NCBI GenBank assembly: GCA_903831575.1
Contig: CAIKYB010000026.1
Coordinates: forward strand, 62,001 to 126,000
Length of the DNA stretch: 64,000 nucleotides
Direction of reading: 5' to 3'
From: an uncultured Bacteroidota bacterium
GTDB taxonomy: Bacteria; Bacteroidota; Bacteroidia; Chitinophagales; Chitinophagaceae
The stretch's first letter is position 1. Each line of letters opens with the position of its first letter. Below, in pieces: positions 16,298 through 25,393 of this stretch. The translations under genes were made by a program, and so were the position numbers. The notes beneath the pieces are model-generated. The model saw only the letters and a program-made list of their open reading frames with translations, was not told where the DNA came from and ran no database searches.

Positions 16298-16996
16298 ATG
16301 ATAGTAATAATAACAGGAGGGAGCAGAGGTATCGGAAAAGCAACTGCTATAAAATTTGCTTCAGCTGGTCACAGGGTAATCTTGTGCTCGAGGAATATGG
16401 ACTCTTTGCTCCATGCCAAAAAAGAAATAGACAATCAATTTCCAAATGCTCAGGTTGATTTATTTGCAGCAGATCTTTCCCAGAAAGCAGCAGTACAAAA
16501 ATTTGCTGCATTTTGTTTGGAAATTGGCACTCCTGATATTTTAATAAACAATGCTGGTATTTATACTCCCGGAAATTGTATGGATGAACCAGATGAAGCA
16601 ATGGAGAAGTTGATGGGTATTAACTTTTACAGTGCGTATCATCTTACCAGAGCACTTTTGCCTTCCATGATGAGCAAAAAAACCGGCCATATCTTTAATA
16701 TGTGTTCCATCGCATCATTAAAAGCGTATGAGGGTGGTGGTGGGTATAGCGTCAGTAAATTTGCTTTGAATGGCTTTACCCAGAATCTCCGACATGAATT
16801 AAAAACGTATGGAATAAAAGTGACTGCAGTGTTCCTTGGTGCCGTTTTAACTGATACTTGGGGCGGTTTTGACAATAGTAATAACAGAATTATGGAAACC
16901 AGTGATATTGTAGAAATGATGTTTACATCTGCTCATCTTTCTATACAAGCTGTTGTGGAGGAAATTGTCATACGACCTCAATTAGGCGATTTGTAA
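16298..16996 (+). CDS. Short-chain dehydrogenase/reductase
   Basis: A 232-residue classical SDR. The Rossmann motif TGGSRGIG (residues 6-13) and the NRNMDS region suggest NADP(H) use. NNAGIY is the structural motif, and the catalytic set is Ser in MCSIAS with YSVSK (Tyr and Lys) after it. It has the short C-terminus typical of general carbonyl reductases; the substrate is unknown. It stands alone on the plus strand, convergent with the response regulator. Confidence 0.88.
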   Translation: MIVIITGGSRGIGKATAIKFASAGHRVILCSRNMDSLLHAKKEIDNQFPNAQVDLFAADLSQKAAVQKFAAFCLEIGTPDILINNAGIYTPGNCMDEPDEAMEKLMGINFYSAYHLTRALLPSMMSKKTGHIFNMCSIASLKAYEGGGGYSVSKFALNGFTQNLRHELKTYGIKVTAVFLGAVLTDTWGGFDNSNNRIMETSDIVEMMFTSAHLSIQAVVEEIVIRPQLGDL

Positions 16997-17015
16997 CTAT
17001 AAACTTTTGCAGAAA

Positions 17016-17723
17016 CTACAGATTGGTGAATTTATAGCCAATGCCTCTTACAGAATGAAAATAAATAGGACTTCGGCTATCCTTTTCAAAATATTTTCTA
17101 AAGTTTAAAATAAAATTATCGATTGTTCGGGTAGTAGGGTATACATTATATCCCCATACGGCCTGCAATATTTTTTCTCTTGTCACTACTTCATTTTTAT
17201 GTTCAATGAGTAGTTTTAATAACATAGCTTCTTTTTTTGTTAACGTGATTTGCTCGCCACTTTTATTGCTGCAAACAAGACTATTAAAATCAATAGTATT
17301 TCCCCCGAATGAATAGACGTCCTGAAGGTTACTTTTGGTTGAAAGTACCTCATTTTTTTTGATAAGTTTTTCTACTCTCAGTAACAATTCTTCAAGATTA
17401 AATGGTTTTGTCAAGTAATCATCTGCTCCTTTTTTTAAACCAAGAACCCTGTCGGCACTAGTGTTTTTTGCGCTTAAAATTAAAATAGGGGTGAGGATAT
17501 GCTGTAGTCGCACAGATTCGCAAACTGAAATGCCGTCAAGCTCCGGAAGCATAACATCTAAAATAATCAAATCGAAATATTCTTTGTGAATCATTTTCAA
17601 GGCGTTAGCCCCATCAAAACTGCTGCTGATTTCGTAGCCTTCTAATTCCAAATTCAGCTTAAGCGCTTCGTGAAGATTTTCCTCATCTTCAACCAATAGT
17701 ATTGAATATTTCTTTTTCGGCAT
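17016..17723 (-). CDS. OmpR-family response regulator
   Basis: A two-component DNA-binding regulator. I start it at ATG 17723 (MPKKKYSILLVEDEE), ten codons inside the ORF track start, because the extra residues (MNLKPLCNYG) are not part of the receiver fold and would overlap the kinase gene. The receiver domain (about 1-115) has the acidic pair in VEDEE and the phosphoacceptor Asp56 in ILDVMLP. The winged-helix domain (about 140-235) has TLTKKEAMLLKLL and the recognition-helix region VWGYNVYPTTRTIDNFI. It starts 7 nt after the kinase gene stop and is cotranscribed with it. Confidence 0.93.
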   Translation of the reverse strand: MPKKKYSILLVEDEENLHEALKLNLELEGYEISSSFDGANALKMIHKEYFDLIILDVMLPELDGISVCESVRLQHILTPILILSAKNTSADRVLGLKKGADDYLTKPFNLEELLLRVEKLIKKNEVLSTKSNLQDVYSFGGNTIDFNSLVCSNKSGEQITLTKKEAMLLKLLIEHKNEVVTREKILQAVWGYNVYPTTRTIDNFILNFRKYFEKDSRSPIYFHSVRGIGYKFTNL

Positions 17724-17730
17724 GCCGTAG

Positions 17731-18708
17731 TTACACAATGGTTTTAAATTCAATGATAAATTTTGACCCCCTTGGGAAATTGTCTTCTATCTTAATTCTA
17801 CCTTGATGGGTATCAATTATTCTTTTAACTAAAAATAATCCTAATCCGGTCCCTTTGGCTTTTTGTGTTGCTTCTTTACCGAGTCTATAAAACTTTTTAA
17901 ATACTTTTTGTTTTTCATCATGGCTAATGCCATTGCCCTCGTCGATTACAGTAGCCCAACATTCTTTATTTTTTTTATCAGCAGTTAATCTGATTGCAGT
18001 ATCTTTTGGCGAATATTTGTAAGCGTTATCAATTAAATTATTGAATACCATTTGTAATAAAAATTCATCCCCTAAAATATACATGTTCTCATTTATTTCA
18101 GCAATAATATTCTTTTGAGGAAACCGACTTTTAAAGTCTCTTATACAGCTTTCAATGATTTCACTTAGATTTATTTTTTCAGCAACAACCTTATAACCAT
18201 TGGCTTCCATTTGATAAGAAAGCAGCAGATTATTACATAAAGCATTGAGTCTGTTAGCTTCTTCCAAAGTATTGTTTATTAAACGCTCTTGCTGTGTTTG
18301 ATCAAGTTTTCTTTTCTGTAAGGTTTCTAGGTTTAATTTTGAAACAGCAATTGGAGTTTTTAATTCATGTGTTATCGCCATCATGAAATTTTGTTGCTGT
18401 TCACTTATTTTCAATTGTTTATTTACCGCTTTGAATAAAAAGATCGCGCCTGCAGAGATGAGTAATAAAAAGATGGCACCTTCTCCAATATATTGAGCGG
18501 TTTTTCTTTTTTGTTCATCAATTATTCGGGTGTATTGTAATTCGAATTTTGCATCTTCTTGTTTTAAAAGATGAATCTTTGATAAAGTCATTTGATTATT
18601 CTGCTGGGAAAGCGCAATGAACCACCAAACCAATGCAGAGATAATGTAGCACAGGAGAAACCAATAAATAAAAAAGATAGTTCTTATTTTCCTTGATTTA
18701 TTGGCCAT
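17731..18708 (-). CDS. Sensor histidine kinase
   Basis: The 325-residue kinase partner of the adjacent response regulator. One membrane segment lies at residues 11-32 and another at 73-92, bracketing a short extracytoplasmic segment of about 40 residues with no obvious ligand domain. The HisKA domain has the phosphorylated His in AITHELKTPIA. The ATPase domain shows FNNLIDNAYKY (N box), VIDEGNGIS (G1), KGTGLGLFLVK (G2) and an F-box region KFYRLGK. With such a small sensor loop it may respond to membrane state or an accessory protein. Confidence 0.93.
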   Translation of the reverse strand: MANKSRKIRTIFFIYWFLLCYIISALVWWFIALSQQNNQMTLSKIHLLKQEDAKFELQYTRIIDEQKRKTAQYIGEGAIFLLLISAGAIFLFKAVNKQLKISEQQQNFMMAITHELKTPIAVSKLNLETLQKRKLDQTQQERLINNTLEEANRLNALCNNLLLSYQMEANGYKVVAEKINLSEIIESCIRDFKSRFPQKNIIAEINENMYILGDEFLLQMVFNNLIDNAYKYSPKDTAIRLTADKKNKECWATVIDEGNGISHDEKQKVFKKFYRLGKEATQKAKGTGLGLFLVKRIIDTHQGRIKIEDNFPRGSKFIIEFKTIV

Positions 18709-18747
18709 ATTATTGAAAAGGTAAGGAGTGTTTTAATAGAGAGGAAA

Positions 18748-19626
18748 TTAATTTCTTTTATCTAATCCCCAGCTTAGTTTTTCTCTTAAGGTTTGTAGAA
18801 AATTATTTTCATGCATTCTGATCAGCTTGATATCAAAACTTTCTTTTTTTACAGCGAGTTGAATTTCTTTGGTTAATACTTCTCTTCGACTATCAAGTGT
18901 ACAGATGAAATCATCAGTCCGGCCTTCCAGTTCAAAAGATATAATATTATTATCTGGCACAACAATAGGTCTGATATTTAAATTATGCGGCGCTATTGGT
19001 GTGATAACAAAACTATTGCTTTCTGGAAAAACTACTGGTCCATTACAACTTAAAGAATATCCTGTAGATCCGGTAGGTGTCGCCACAATTAATCCATCAG
19101 CCCAATAGGTATTTAAAAATTCTCCATTTAAATAAGTATGTATTTTAATCATTGGGGAGTTGTCTTTCTTATGAATGGTAAATTCATTTAAAGCATAAGG
19201 CGTTTCTCCAAATAGTGGAACATTCGCTTCAAGGTGAATGAGCGTTCTTTTGTCTATCAAGTATTTCCTGTTTGCAATGGCATCAATGGCAGTACTGATT
19301 TCATTTCTTCCGATATTAGCTAGGAATCCTAATCTTCCATAATTAATACCCAAGACTGGGATGCCAGAATCTCTCACCAGCGCTACCGTATCAAGTAGCG
19401 TACCATCGCCACCTAAACTAATCAAACAATCTATACTTTCATCTAAATCTTCAAATGAATTAAATGTAGAGTATTTTTTATCCAGATTAATTGCCGAATA
19501 AAATTGGTTAAAAAAATCCTGAAAAAAAATAGGCTCTACGCCATTATTAATCAACTCTTCAAACAACTGATTAATATCTTTCAATTGATCATTGTCAACG
19601 CCTCTGCTGTATATGGCTATTTTCAT
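18748..19626 (-). CDS. nadK: NAD kinase
   Basis: Phosphorylates NAD to NADP in the cytoplasm. The nucleotide-binding GGDGTLL begins at residue 72, NYGRLGFLANI follows near 95, and TPTGSTGYSLSCNGPVV forms the second conserved block. At 292 residues it is of normal length. It lies 39 nt upstream of the histidine kinase in the same direction, and downstream of an Omp85-like gene and a CBS gene. This order differs from the usual Bacteroidota arrangement with nadK near uppS. Confidence 0.95.
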   Translation of the reverse strand: MKIAIYSRGVDNDQLKDINQLFEELINNGVEPIFFQDFFNQFYSAINLDKKYSTFNSFEDLDESIDCLISLGGDGTLLDTVALVRDSGIPVLGINYGRLGFLANIGRNEISTAIDAIANRKYLIDKRTLIHLEANVPLFGETPYALNEFTIHKKDNSPMIKIHTYLNGEFLNTYWADGLIVATPTGSTGYSLSCNGPVVFPESNSFVITPIAPHNLNIRPIVVPDNNIISFELEGRTDDFICTLDSRREVLTKEIQLAVKKESFDIKLIRMHENNFLQTLREKLSWGLDKRN

Positions 19627-19702
19627 TGTAATTCAATTTTAGTTTAATAAAATAGCAGGTATTAATTTTCTATTTTATAAATAATTATTAAAAGCTCTTC
19701 AA

Positions 19703-21157
19703 TTACAAAGAACCTCTAAAGTGTAAAAATAATCCCTTTTCTCCTAATTGGTTAAAACTGTATTCGAGATTGAAATTAAAATCATACAAAGTAAGTACAT
19801 CAATTCCCAGGCCGTATGTAACCAAAAGGCGATTATTTAATCTGGTATCAAATTCCGGTAAGTTATAGGCATATCCTGTATGGATAAAAGCTTTGGTAAA
19901 AATACAAATGGGTAAATAGGGGAATGCTTTACTTTTAAAGGGCAGTGGAATTTTATAATCTATAATTTTTTTACTTGTATTTAGTTTAGCTATAGCATTA
20001 GCAACACCGTCAATTATATAGTATTCTAGTCCGCTAAGATAAAAATTTCCATATCCCATAGCTCCCTGATTGATGTATGCTTGTCTAAATGGAAGTTTAA
20101 TGTTTGATAACAATTGAATACTGCTATAAAACCGTCTAGGTAATTTATAATATTTTTTGTAAGACCCGCCCAAAGAGAGCATATTGATTCCTCCGCTAAG
20201 CCCAAGCCCTTTTTTTGAAAATCCAATCTCGTAAATTTTTCCTCTTAAAGGATAATTTATATTATCTGTTTTTACATATTTGAAATTATATCCGAGGTCA
20301 AGATAGGAAACATTCGATTGGTCACTATTAAAATAATTAGGATTGTATGTAGCTGAGATTATAGTATCATTCACCTTCGTATAATTATATTGAATGGAAA
20401 TAGAATGGGTTTTATAAAATCCTGATCTAAATTTATAGGCGCCCCCTATAAAAAAGGAAGTTTTATCCAGAAATTTATTTTTGTATGCTAATGCTTTATT
20501 GTAATAGCTTGTTTTATATCCAATTTCTCTGTTTTGTGAAAATCCTGCTCTGAGTGAAAATCTTTCTGTAAGATTTTTATTGGTGTAAGGGGAGTAGTAG
20601 CTTATGGAGAAATTACGAGAGTATCCATTTAACAGATAAATATTCAACTCATCATCTCTACCACTTAAGTTGTAATGAGAAAACTTTATGCCATAGGTTA
20701 CTCTATCTAAATTAGCGTTATTCGTTTTCCACCAGTCATTAAAATTCCGATCTGCCAATCTGAATTCAGGGGTTGGGTAGATGTACCATTTCTCCACCAG
20801 ATGCACTTGGATGGCAATTGTACTTCCCGATTTAAATATTGTTGTTAATTCAACGATTGAAAATAAATCTGTATTGTAAATGAGGTTTCTTGATTCCGTT
20901 AATTTATGACGAATCCTGGAAGGTCTTATTGAATCTCCAACCTTTAATTGCATTTCTCTTAGAATAATGTAATCTTTTGTTCTTTTATTTCCTGTTATAA
21001 TAATTTCTTCAACAATAAGCTTTGGGGTGGTATCAGCAGACTCTGTTGTTGTAGTAATGTTGGAATAGATACTATCAATTTTTATATGCTGTTGAGCTAC
21101 AGTGACAAAAAAGGAAAAAACCAACATAATAAATAATAGCAAATATTTTAGTCTCAT
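19703..21157 (-). CDS. Small Omp85-like outer-membrane protein with one POTRA domain
   Basis: A 484-residue exported protein. The signal peptide (1-22, ending TVAQQ) is followed by a short linker and a single POTRA-like domain (about 48-125) with EIIITGNKRTKDYIILREM. The rest (about 140-484) is a predicted beta barrel of alternating aromatic strands, ending in NLEYSFNQLGEKGLFLHFRGSL. It resembles a shortened BamA/TamA. The BamA in this window shares the GNDKTKDYVALREM sequence, so the POTRA domains are clearly related. The function is unknown; a role in outer-membrane protein or lipid export is inferred. Confidence 0.8.
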   Translation of the reverse strand: MRLKYLLLFIMLVFSFFVTVAQQHIKIDSIYSNITTTTESADTTPKLIVEEIIITGNKRTKDYIILREMQLKVGDSIRPSRIRHKLTESRNLIYNTDLFSIVELTTIFKSGSTIAIQVHLVEKWYIYPTPEFRLADRNFNDWWKTNNANLDRVTYGIKFSHYNLSGRDDELNIYLLNGYSRNFSISYYSPYTNKNLTERFSLRAGFSQNREIGYKTSYYNKALAYKNKFLDKTSFFIGGAYKFRSGFYKTHSISIQYNYTKVNDTIISATYNPNYFNSDQSNVSYLDLGYNFKYVKTDNINYPLRGKIYEIGFSKKGLGLSGGINMLSLGGSYKKYYKLPRRFYSSIQLLSNIKLPFRQAYINQGAMGYGNFYLSGLEYYIIDGVANAIAKLNTSKKIIDYKIPLPFKSKAFPYLPICIFTKAFIHTGYAYNLPEFDTRLNNRLLVTYGLGIDVLTLYDFNFNLEYSFNQLGEKGLFLHFRGSL

Positions 21158-21217
21158 ATTGATTCCTTGTAGAGCGATTTTTGTTTTCTATTGTGTTTTT
21201 TTGAAATAAATATACAG

Positions 21218-21880
21218 CTATAGGTCTAGATATTTCATGAGATTTTTGTAATTATGATCAGTGGTATCTTGTATTTCCATTGCTCCAAAGTGATAATGAA
21301 CATTATACTTATATCTTTCAAAAGTGGATACTATCGAAGCTAAATCTCTGTTATTAATATGCAAAGTCACGATAAGCATTCCTGTTTCCTTATTTGTTAT
21401 TGTATTAAGATGAAGTATGGTAGAGTCATTATTTTCTATAATTCTGCTAATTTCAGAAATTGAAAAATTAATTCGTTCCATTTCTAAAATAATTAATCCT
21501 CCAATTTCATTGGCTCCTGAAAACTCGCCAATGGTTTTTAGTAAGCAAGAAGCTGTGATCACACCACAGAAGTCTTTGTTTTTGGTTACTATTGGAACAA
21601 TGTTGCTTTCGAATTGATTACAATAATTTATTGCATTTAAAAAATGAACATCATCTTGTAGAAAATCGACAATAAAACATTCTTGAATATGCTCAATTGT
21701 TGTTTTGATTTCTTCTATATCTAATAAATCTTCCTCGCTTATTAAGCCAAGAAATTTATCTTCTGTAACTACAGGAAGGTGAGTTAATTTAAAATCGGTA
21801 ATGAGTTGCCTGGCTTTAATTACTGAATCCAATAACTGTAATCTTGGAATATTATGATCTATTAATTCGGAAGTTAACAT
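21218..21880 (-). CDS. CBS-domain protein
   Basis: A 220-residue cytoplasmic protein with a pair of CBS domains (about residues 8-60 and 75-130, for example LPVVTEDKFLGLISEEDLL) and a C-terminal domain (about 140-215) with IEMERINFSISEISRIIEN, an ACT-like alpha/beta pattern. CBS pairs bind adenine nucleotides, so a sensory role is likely. In related genomes a CBS gene is commonly found near nadK; here the Omp85-like gene sits between them. Confidence 0.82.
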   Translation of the reverse strand: MLTSELIDHNIPRLQLLDSVIKARQLITDFKLTHLPVVTEDKFLGLISEEDLLDIEEIKTTIEHIQECFIVDFLQDDVHFLNAINYCNQFESNIVPIVTKNKDFCGVITASCLLKTIGEFSGANEIGGLIILEMERINFSISEISRIIENNDSTILHLNTITNKETGMLIVTLHINNRDLASIVSTFERYKYNVHYHFGAMEIQDTTDHNYKNLMKYLDL

Positions 21881-21968
21881 AGATTAGGTATTAAGTTTTA
21901 AAAAAACCGAATTCAATGTAGCTAGAATTTTTGGTCTTTTAAGACAAAATTTGTTAAACCGAAGCAAT

Positions 21969-22733
21969 TTATTTTACACTTAATTTAGCTAGAAATTCAG
22001 ACAGGATCTGATTAAACTCATTGGGAACTTCCATCATAGGAGCATGTCCACATTTGTCGATAAAATGAAGTTCACTGTTTGGGATCAGTTTGTGAAACTC
22101 TTCTCCAACAAAAGGAGGGGTAATATTATCATTCCGGCCCCAAATTAAGCAGGTCGGTTGCTTGATTTGATTGAGTTCTTCTCCTAAGTTATTTCGGATA
22201 GCACTTTTTGCTAAGGAGATGATTTTTATAACTTTCATTCTGTTATTTGTCATTTCGTAGACCTCATCCACTAACTCATCAGTAGCCATTTTTGGGTCAT
22301 AGAAAGTAAGAGCAGTTTTATTTCTAATGTATTCTTTGTCACCTCTTCTTGGATAAGAATCACCCATACCATTTTCGAAAAGACCTGAGCTACCAGTTAA
22401 GATAAGGGATTTTATTTTTTCTGGATTTTTTAATACATAAATCAAAGCAACATGCCCTCCCAATGAATTACCCATCAAATGTATATGTTCGTATTTGCGT
22501 TGTTCAATAAATCTACTTACAAACTTTTGCAATCCACCAACTGATGTATGAAGAAGATCCATTTCAAGAAGTGGGAGAATGGGCACAACAACCCGATGGG
22601 ATTGCTTGAAATGGTCAATTAATTCGTTAAAATTACTCAAGGCTCCAAATAGGCCATGAAGAAGCAATAAAGTTTCTCCATTCCCCTCTTCAATAAAATT
22701 AAATTTTCCGTCCTGTTTTATAGTATAACTCAT
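21969..22733 (-). CDS. Alpha/beta-hydrolase
   Basis: A 254-residue serine hydrolase. The oxyanion region LLLHGLFGALSNF is near residue 22, the nucleophile Ser90 is in MGNSLGG, the acid is probably the Asp in GRNDNITPP, and the catalytic His is in KCGHAPMME. There is no signal peptide, so it is cytoplasmic. The substrate is unknown; the fold is compatible with esterases and with C-C hydrolases such as the MhpC/MenH group. Confidence 0.88.
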   Translation of the reverse strand: MSYTIKQDGKFNFIEEGNGETLLLLHGLFGALSNFNELIDHFKQSHRVVVPILPLLEMDLLHTSVGGLQKFVSRFIEQRKYEHIHLMGNSLGGHVALIYVLKNPEKIKSLILTGSSGLFENGMGDSYPRRGDKEYIRNKTALTFYDPKMATDELVDEVYEMTNNRMKVIKIISLAKSAIRNNLGEELNQIKQPTCLIWGRNDNITPPFVGEEFHKLIPNSELHFIDKCGHAPMMEVPNEFNQILSEFLAKLSVK

Positions 22734-22834
22734 TCTAAGAATCAGATTTTCAAAAGCAGTGAACTTAATAAGAGTAATTTTACTCTTTCGGGCTAAAATT
22801 ACATCAAATAAAATAATAGTTACAATAAAAAATA

Positions 22835-23368
22835 TTACAATTTACTTGAAATGCTATCAAAGTAAACTTCTAATTGACTAAATAAGTCTTTAAAAAAGGG
22901 TATTATTTTACCTAAATTGTTTATAATATCCGGACCTAATGGCGATATATAAGGGTAAAAAAGAGAGGATTCTATTGTTTCTATTTTGATGAAGTTTAAA
23001 TTTTTAGCATAAAATAAAATAACACTGAAGAGGATACCATATAATAGCAAAAACAAACAAATTCCCCCGACTTTGTTGATCCAGCTCATCATGGTAATTT
23101 CTGCGGTTTTTTCCAATATTTTTCCAACGCTATTTATAATAACTACAACCAGTGCAAAAATCAAAATGAAAGATATGAAGGGGATCCATCTTCCATTAAT
23201 GTTGGAATGTTCAGAAAAATAATGTGCAGCAACTACTGATAATTTAATAGCTGCTAGCATGCCAATAAAAAAAGCCAGGAATGAAAACAGTGCATGGATA
23301 AGTCCTTTTTTAGCACCTTTTACAAATGCCAGTAACATTAAACCAATAAAAATAATATCTATAATCAT
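22835..23368 (-). CDS. CvpA family membrane protein
   Basis: A 177-residue protein with four membrane segments and the N-terminal DIIFIGLMLLAFVKGAKKGLIHALF motif region of the CvpA/colicin V production family. The cellular role of the family is poorly defined. It lies 23 nt upstream of the YqeY gene stop in the same direction, part of a run with YqeY and GldC. Confidence 0.85.
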   Translation of the reverse strand: MIIDIIFIGLMLLAFVKGAKKGLIHALFSFLAFFIGMLAAIKLSVVAAHYFSEHSNINGRWIPFISFILIFALVVVIINSVGKILEKTAEITMMSWINKVGGICLFLLLYGILFSVILFYAKNLNFIKIETIESSLFYPYISPLGPDIINNLGKIIPFFKDLFSQLEVYFDSISSKL

Positions 23369-23391
23369 ATTACTTGCAAGGTGTTTATTTT

Positions 23392-23841
23392 CTAAGCTAA
23401 TAATTCCTTTACAATTGCACTAATAGTTTTCCCGTCCGCAAGCCCAGCTAATTTTTTTGAAGCGACACCCATTACTTTACCCATGTCTGCAGCAGATGAT
23501 GCTCCAACTTCTTTAATAATAGCAGCCACAGCTTCTTTTATTGCTGTTTCTGATAGTTGTTGAGGAAGAAATTTTTCAATAACCGCCATTTCTTCTCTTT
23601 CTTTTATGGCAAGATCTTCTCTTCCTTGTTGCTCAAAAATGGCTAAAGAATCTCTTCTTTGCTTCATCATTTTCTGTAAAAATTTCTGCTCTGTAGCTTC
23701 ATCAATTTCTCCGGAAGCACCTGGTTCGGTTTTGGCTTTTATAATTTCCGCTTTAATTGCCCTTAAACTTCTTAACGTCGATTCGTTTTTTGATTTCATG
23801 GCGTCTTTCATTTCAGCCATTATTTGTTGTTCGAGTGCCAT
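23392..23841 (-). CDS. GatB/YqeY domain protein
   Basis: A 149-residue helical YqeY protein. It starts with MALEQQIMAEMKDAMKSKNESTLRSLRAIKAEI and ends with a GatB-tail-like domain containing AADMGKVMGVASKKLAGLADGKTIS. The homologous tail in GatB binds tRNA, but the role of free-standing YqeY is not established. It is of standard length and sits between gldC and cvpA. Confidence 0.92.
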   Translation of the reverse strand: MALEQQIMAEMKDAMKSKNESTLRSLRAIKAEIIKAKTEPGASGEIDEATEQKFLQKMMKQRRDSLAIFEQQGREDLAIKEREEMAVIEKFLPQQLSETAIKEAVAAIIKEVGASSAADMGKVMGVASKKLAGLADGKTISAIVKELLA

Positions 23842-23871
23842 ATTATTTATGTTTTATAATGAGTATTAGTA

Positions 23872-24222
23872 TTAATTATCTGATTGCTCTTTAATCATAT
23901 CTGCTCTGAATTTATCATAAAACTCTTTAGCAAATGTTTTCATTTCTTTAGTCAGGGCTTCGTTTTTTGTAGCTCTGTTAAAAGTGTCTGCCATGGTCAT
24001 CATCATTTGATAAAAAAAATCACCCATTTCATCAACCATCATGTCTTTTGTCCACAAGTCAATTCTCATCGCAGATTTGTCCTGCCCATCCCAAAAAGCA
24101 AGACACATTGCTTTTGATTTTTGAATCATTTCCGCAGAACTATCACTCGCTTGCCAATTGATTTGTTCCGGAATTTTATTGGGGTCTAAAATAACGTCTA
24201 TTGTTATAGTTGATTTTTGCAT
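23872..24222 (-). CDS. gldC: Gliding motility protein GldC
   Basis: A 116-residue soluble protein with the GldC pattern: an early ITIDVILDPNKIPEQINWQA strand region, SKAMCLAFWDGQDKSAMRIDLWTKDMMVDEM, then FFYQMMMTMADTFNRATK and a C-terminal helix. GldC is an accessory gliding protein found only in Bacteroidota; it is not part of the core secretion machine and its biochemical role is unknown. No other core gld gene is nearby. Confidence 0.9.
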   Translation of the reverse strand: MQKSTITIDVILDPNKIPEQINWQASDSSAEMIQKSKAMCLAFWDGQDKSAMRIDLWTKDMMVDEMGDFFYQMMMTMADTFNRATKNEALTKEMKTFAKEFYDKFRADMIKEQSDN

Positions 24223-24239
24223 GGTAATAATATTTTTTG

Positions 24240-24247
24240 CAAAGTTA
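24240..24247 (-). promoter_or_regulatory. -7 box for gldC
   Basis: TAACTTTG on the minus strand fits TAnnTTTG, 17 nt upstream of the gldC ATG. It probably drives gldC, the YqeY gene and cvpA. Confidence 0.5.
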
Positions 24248-24253
24248 ATGAGT

Positions 24254-25333
24254 TTAATTTTCTGAAGATGCCATTATCCTTGACCATAATCTTTCAGAAA
24301 TTGCAGCCCACTCATACTTGGAAGTGAACAGCCTCGTATTTTCTATAATCTCGTTTCTATAATTTTCGTCTTTGTATAATAAAATTAATTTTTTCGCTAT
24401 TTCGTTTTCATCCATTTTAGTATAGATAGCCCCATCTGCAAAAGAGGATTTGAAATATTCCTGATCAGCTACCATCAAAGGTTTATTTAATTGCAACGCA
24501 TTCAACATATTTGATGAAATGGAATTAGTGGCATTCGTATTTATGATGGAATAAGCCCCTGCCATTATCTCGCCATTTTTAATGGCATCTTGGTTATCAA
24601 TCAGCTTTATATCAACTTTGTATTTATAATTAGAAAGGGGCTTGAACAATTTATTTTTTTGTTGATCATTTAGAAGAAACAACAATTTCATGTTTGATTG
24701 CTGCCATTTTTTAAATTGGGAAAAAGCTTTGAGGCAGATTATCAACTCATTGTATTGATTAGAATCAAAACAGCATACGAAATAATCGGCCCCATCACTA
24801 TATTTATTTTTAATTTCTTCGACATCTATTTCATGATTCAGACTTGATAAATTATTAAATCCAATACCAGTAACAAATAACTTTTTTTCTATTTCAGGAA
24901 TAGCCGCAATTGATATATTTTTAAAATATTCATTCACAGTTAATATCATTTGGTAATCTGAAAGCCTGGCTATTTTTCTTTTATTATTTAAAACAGCAGT
25001 TTTATCAATCCAAACGATTTGCTTTGTTTTAGTTTTCCTTGTGCAATAATTTGTATTGTTTATAAAATACTCTACAGCATGTCTTTTTAGAATGGCAGGT
25101 AATTTAATTTGATTCCAGAAACTCCGGATAATACTATTATTCATACCGGGTGGAAGGGAGATTAATTTTTGATTGGGGTAAGGGAAATTTTTAGCATCAA
25201 CTAGATTGTCCGTAATAAATAAAAAATCTATTTCCGTATGGGTCTTGGCTAAAATGGAAAAGCAAGTATAAATAAATTGGTCAATAAAATGCACTTCTTT
25301 TTCCCGGTAACTAAATTGAACGGCGATGGTCAT
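24254..25333 (-). CDS. Glycosyltransferase, group 1-like
   Basis: A 359-residue GT-B-type protein. The N-terminal half carries FSYREKEVHFIDQFIYTC and the C-terminal half a GT4-like sequence with GAYSIINTNATNSISSNMLNALQLNKPLMVADQEYFKSSFADGAIYT, in the place of the usual nucleotide-sugar-binding E-x7-E loop. The canonical E-x7-E glutamates are not clear, so the match to GT4 is distant. It stands alone, far from the polysaccharide locus. Donor and acceptor are unknown. Confidence 0.72.
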   Translation of the reverse strand: MTIAVQFSYREKEVHFIDQFIYTCFSILAKTHTEIDFLFITDNLVDAKNFPYPNQKLISLPPGMNNSIIRSFWNQIKLPAILKRHAVEYFINNTNYCTRKTKTKQIVWIDKTAVLNNKRKIARLSDYQMILTVNEYFKNISIAAIPEIEKKLFVTGIGFNNLSSLNHEIDVEEIKNKYSDGADYFVCCFDSNQYNELIICLKAFSQFKKWQQSNMKLLFLLNDQQKNKLFKPLSNYKYKVDIKLIDNQDAIKNGEIMAGAYSIINTNATNSISSNMLNALQLNKPLMVADQEYFKSSFADGAIYTKMDENEIAKKLILLYKDENYRNEIIENTRLFTSKYEWAAISERLWSRIMASSEN

Positions 25334-25393
25334 TTTTTCACTATTTCAACTATTAATTTTAATACAAAATTACTGTATGATAATCAAGTTTGA

